From Podaxis mareebaensis (lineage: Eukaryota > Basidiomycota > Agaricomycetes > Agaricales > Agaricaceae), in the NCBI GenBank assembly GCA_018524725.1, contig JAEUWP010000139.1:124001-188000 (forward strand): DNA of 64,000 nucleotides. The letters run 5' to 3'. Shown here piece after piece: positions 59,859 to 64,000 of this stretch. The translations under genes were made by a program, and so were the position numbers. Each line of letters starts with the position of its first letter. The first letter of the stretch is position 1. Below the pieces are notes generated by a model. That model was not told the DNA's origin, did no database searches, and saw only the letters and a list, made by a program, of their open reading frames with translations.

Positions 59859-62519
59859 TTGCCTTGTACATTCAACACAAATCCCTATGCACCAGGACTG
59901 CTCTATTGCGCATTTGCAAGAATGTTACGTTGGCTTCTCCGCGGACTCCGCCTTAAAATCTCGATCATTGTGTTCAATATCGGACACATCTCCTACACGG
60001 AGTGTATTTGCATCCCCATGTCCTTCAGTCTGTCCTTTCACCCTTGCATGAAGTAATTTTTCTACTGCATCAGTTCCGCTCAACCACCGAAGTGCTCTAA
60101 ACCGATCCAAGGTCTAACAATATCTACGCTTGCCCCGACCCACTTTCACCTAACCGAAATTCTTCCTTCGGCGACTATATAATTTAGAGTAGGAATTCCT
60201 CCTCGGGTGAGCCGCAGGCCGGATGAACTCGTTTCCCTCGCATGACCAGCATATACTTTGAACAACTCGTTTCCAGGCAAAAGAATTTCCCAGTCGCGTG
60301 GAACTGGCAATTCATTCTGTGTGCCTTATCCCTCCACTTTTTTCGCATTTCCCGTTTGCGGACAAACCCTGCACGTCGCTTACTTCCTCCTTCACATCGA
60401 AAATCCCAGCTACCCATTTAGTTTACGCTGAGTTGTTGGGGGGAGGATCTCGCCGGAAATAAAACTCTGTCCTCCACTCCCAGTAGGACCCGATTCCTGG
60501 TAAGTCGAAACACACCTGCAGATAGTTCCCCGTGTAGTTGGTGTTAACATTACCTGACTGATGGAATTCCTTGATTCACAGGACTCATCTCCATTGCTCC
60601 AGACGGTTGGGCGTCGGAACTAGCCAGCCGTACCCTCATACTTTCGGCACTTACGACAACGAATACCAACACCTGTTGCCCCCCACAGACCTCAGGATTG
60701 ATCGCGATCTGACAACCAAACATACATGTTTTCATTGTGACATATGTACTATCCAAGCAATGTAGACCTAACTCCCATTATTCAAGTCATTCGTCCCTCC
60801 TGGGAGCCAAGACTCTACCAACCTTTCCCCAAGAGGAAGGCAAGGTCGTAATTTGACTTCCTGTCCGCATGTTCGTCTGTCCTCCATTCCGTACCATGCC
60901 GATGAATGGAGTTGGAATATCCTACTTTACAGCGTGGGGCGAACCGCTTGTTGGTGCCGGGGAAGAGAAGGAGGAACCCAAGACAAGGTAAATGAGTCCC
61001 AGGCGATCCCGCATGACAATCCAAGGAGGCACCACCTGCTTTCTCTTTGCTGGTTCAAAATTTCTCAGCATCAAATGTTATCGATGTGCACCCTGTGGCT
61101 TCTTTGCCACAATTGAATGTCCTCTGATGAGCTAGAACAATCACATACTTCCGGAATTCTCCCAGGCATAATGCATCCTAGCTTCCAGCACTACTACACA
61201 ATTGCCTAGATCGAACTTCCAGTCGTCGTGATCATCAAAAGGTTACTTACGCCGGGTGCTATCGCAGCATGTTCTTACCGCTCCCTCCGATCAGATTGAG
61301 GCATGCGGTGTGGCCCACGAACCCATCAGCCCAGACAGTGGACTTGAAAAAAGACCGTGATACGGGTACACGGCCTCTAGTACATTTCCATGAGACATGA
61401 TCTGGCAAGACGCGCTCCTAACACGCATCACGGGATGGAAGGCTACCTGCTTCTCCTCATCAGAACATCAACACGTGTGAGCAACATTGGTTGTTGTTAA
61501 CAGTTCCTGGCTTTCACAATCTTTTACCTCCCTCGGGCTTCGGTCACAAAGTGCAAAGTCTTTACAAGGATCATGCTTGCCAACCCCCATAACCTGTTTC
61601 GATCGCGCATACAAGCTTGTCCTCTCAAACTTGACAATCCTCTTCTTCAACTTCAAATGTGAACTACGGGTCGCCGCTAGCCGCGTCTGAAAATATGCCG
61701 TCGTGAACCCCACCCAGGCCTAAAGGAGGAATAGCAGGCAGAAGGGGCAAGGTTGAAAATGAACTGTACTTCCTTTGTGACAGGTGTTGATGACAAGTTC
61801 CGTCCACGGTTCGTCTATAGATAGGGTTTGAAGAATTTCTAACCTCATTCGTATTTCGACATAATACGTCATGGTGTCTCAAGTTGACCAGATGCGCACA
61901 TTTTCCATAAAAGGTAATAAACCGACATCCCTCGATCGTTTTGTGGGATGCGCGTCCCTGATCGAGTCGTTGACCTCGGTGTATGTCATGATTGCGGTGA
62001 ATGTCAATTAATGGGAAATCCTAGGTAGCTGTGTTACCTTTCTTCACAACAGAGATAATGAGGAGAATTTCCTGAGCAGCACTTGAATGTTTCTGGAAGC
62101 TTGTGTGAGTAGCGTCGAAGGCGGCATTCGTGGGAGTAATCACTGACAATCGAGATACACCCCGGTTAATCGAAATATGGAGACAAAGCGAGCCGGAAGG
62201 AGGTACGCCAAGTAGTTTCTTCCCCAGAACCTGTCACCTTCAGATCTTTGTGGACAGCGTCCTCGGTGAATTGATCGGCATGAATAACTTATGGGAGCAC
62301 GCAATTCCAGATAGCCGCCAACTTGGGCATTTACGACATTCGACGGCTCAAGGTAGAAATTATGACACGTGATTGGCCGCAGCCGCATCACCGACGACAA
62401 TCCCAGACCTCAGTAATTTGCAAAAACGTCGTTATTGTTTAGTCGCCGATGTCGTCAGAGGACAGCCGCACGATGTACCGATTCATTTAGCCTCACATCT
62501 CAGGCGGGCGACTGTGTGA
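59859..62519. other. ~2.7 kb without a confident gene
   Basis: Only short open stretches. One minus-strand fragment at about 60560-60425 (NTNYTGNYLQVCFDLPGIGS, then YWEWRTEFYFRRDPPPNNSA and a stop) could be the last exon of a small gene or a relic, but no convincing upstream exons were found. CpG is normal, so this is not part of an eroded transposon. No tRNA or snRNA was recognised. Confidence 0.4.
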
Positions 62520-63720
62520 AGCTCGTGCAAGACCGGCATACCCTAACCCCACGATTAATTGGTGGAAAATATCCTTGAGCTCATTGTACTGCTTTCCTAC
62601 GTCCTTCTTAGGGACAATGGTGTCCTCGAAAATTTTCATTACATATGCGATACCTTCAGGAGAAGTGAGCTCACATGATGAGTTGGCTTACCTTGTTCAA
62701 GGCTGCGGTAGCCCAATGTCGCGTCCGAGTTCAATCGTTCAAGGATGTCCCCGTAAACCAGTGGCGCGGAGTTCTGATGTAGCCTAGTGTGGACTTTCCC
62801 TCCATCTCCGATAACCAGCACCTGACGCCGGTCTGGTGCTCACCATTTTGCTGCTTATTCCCGCGTAGGTACCTCATATTGACTTAATTATGCGTACCTC
62901 CAGCTTGTGTCAGGTCCTCTGGTGCTTTGTCGACAGAGAACATGTTTCCGCTCCTCCTAGCGTCCTCAGCTGTCTCTCCCCTAACCAGCATCTCTGACCA
63001 GATGCTCTATGGGTGAGAATCTCTCCTCTTCATAGATAGCTCTGCAGTGGACGCAAACGAATAGAACTTTCGTAACGAATGAAACCCTTACCAGCTGGTC
63101 CGTTATCCCCTCCCAGCTCAATCATGCGCAACCCGACTGCATGGAACCGGATACCATTCGGACTTATCAAGCGGACCTGGATCTTTCGCCGTGGTTCCTC
63201 GGTCTCGGCGGATAACCACAGGGCTGCTTCCATGTATCAACGCCCCAAATTCGCATGCACCTCCTATTTTGATCTGACGATAACTGGCTCCCCCAGCTCC
63301 GACAATGGGCTGGTTTTGCGCCTTTGGTATGGCCTTGCATCGTTCCTCGGTCAGTATTGAAGCTAGTGCCCGAAGTGCTGTGTGGAGATAAGTGAAGGGG
63401 ATCACATGCGCTAATCATGCTTCAACACAATCAATCGACAACAACTTAGAGATCGTGTCGGCAATACAGCGATGACCGCAGAGGACCTTCTCTTACGGCA
63501 AAGTGGCCACATCTTGATACTTTACAGGGTATATTCATTCTCACTGTGTTCTTCAGGATGCAATCTGCCCATCCATCAATACCTTCCGTTCTTATCGTAG
63601 GTGGACGTAACCAGGTTATTAATACTCTGCAGGCTATGCACCAATAGCTTCTCGTCCAAGTTTCATCAACGCATCAAATGTTGTCATAGCAGCTGGGGTT
63701 CAAGGCCATATACAATCGTG
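62520..63720 (-). CDS. Possible uncharacterised multi-exon gene
   Basis: Minus-strand open segments in order: 63700-63650 (MTTFDALMKLGREAI), 63400-63310 (FTYLHTALRALASILTEERC, IPKAQNQPIVG), 63235-63090 (WLSAETEEPRRKIQVRLISP, FHAVGLRMIELGGDNGPAG), 63010-62910 (IWSEMLVRGETAEDARRSGN, FSVDKAPEDLTQAG), 62820-62695 (VLVIGDGGKVHTRLHQNSAP, ERLNSDATLGYRSLEQ) and 62660-62520 (GIAYVMKIFEDTIVPKKDVG, LKDIFHQLIVGLGYAGLARA). Short intervals with plausible GT-AG borders separate them, and each looks protein-like. No family was recognised and not every junction was resolved, so boundaries are approximate. It may be a real lineage-specific gene or one that is decaying. Confidence 0.4.
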
Positions 63721-64000
63721 TTTGGGATCCTTGTAAGGCAGATGCTGGCACCACATCAAGGACTCCGAATGCCTAGCAAACCGCAAATTCGGTGAGGTGT
63801 TCTTCCAAAGGGATGAGCAAATCCCCCAACGGAAGCTTCTTTTAATTGTGATCAAACCCGGACCTGAATCGTGATCAACCCGTCCACCTTCATTTGTTAC
63901 TCATCACCTTCTCCCATAAGCCAACCTTGTATAGAGTTGTACTCCTGAATTAACCTGCGGGAGAATCACCCTGAAGCGCTGTAATTGCCCATAAACTACC
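63721..64000. other. Right end of window, no gene recognised
   Basis: About 280 bp with no convincing open frame on either strand. It may be the promoter of the minus-strand gene candidate. Confidence 0.4.

Overview
The window is a piece of a filamentous basidiomycete nuclear genome, most likely a mushroom-forming Agaricomycete. Almost every host gene is cut by several 50-60 nt GT-AG introns, genes are packed a few hundred bases apart on both strands, and the gene set is fungal: a fungal phytochrome hybrid kinase, Pkc1-type protein kinase C, the DASH subunit Dad1, a Cdc25-type RasGEF and a BOR1-type anion transporter. Gene calls come from splicing exons by eye and recognising family motifs in the translations. 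No search was run.

Layout. 1-4.4 kb: a partial STYX-like pseudophosphatase (-), a ZNG1/CobW zinc GTPase (+) and DNA polymerase alpha subunit B (-). 4.7-16.74 kb: a 12 kb block of decayed, nested transposable elements. It holds three LINE 3' ends, an RNase H/zinc-finger LINE fragment, a gag relic, two ~570 bp inverted LTR-like repeats, and an ORF1-only LINE with a 15 bp target-site duplication. The block is almost without CpG, and where two copies can be compared, CpG in one is TpG or CpA in the other. 16.75-21.5 kb: two uncharacterised genes flanking an Igo1/endosulfine gene. 21.6-26.2 kb: PKC (+) and DAD1 (-), convergent. 26.7-40.3 kb: SH3-WW-WW-RasGEF (-), EFL1 (-), CWF19 (+) and a GT61/DUF563 glycosyltransferase (+). 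41-47.5 kb: a phytochrome hybrid histidine kinase (-). 47.7-55.1 kb: an ABHD12-like hydrolase (-), a BOR1-type transporter (+) and a histidine-phosphatase-fold membrane protein (+). 55.2-59.9 kb: IWR1 (-), UreG (-) and USB1 (+). 59.9-64 kb: no confident gene, except a possible minus-strand exon series at about 62.5-63.7 kb.

There is no pathway cluster. The window mixes housekeeping functions: replication (POLA2), ribosome maturation (EFL1), splicing and U6 processing (CWF19, USB1), Pol II import (IWR1), kinetochore (DAD1), signalling (PKC, RasGEF, Igo1, phytochrome), metal handling (ZNG1, UreG) and transport (BOR1). The most distinctive features are the methylation-type CpG erosion of the transposon block, the ORF1-only LINE, a 6 nt micro-exon, a first exon that may be just the ATG, and a ~900 nt terminal intron in the BOR1 gene.
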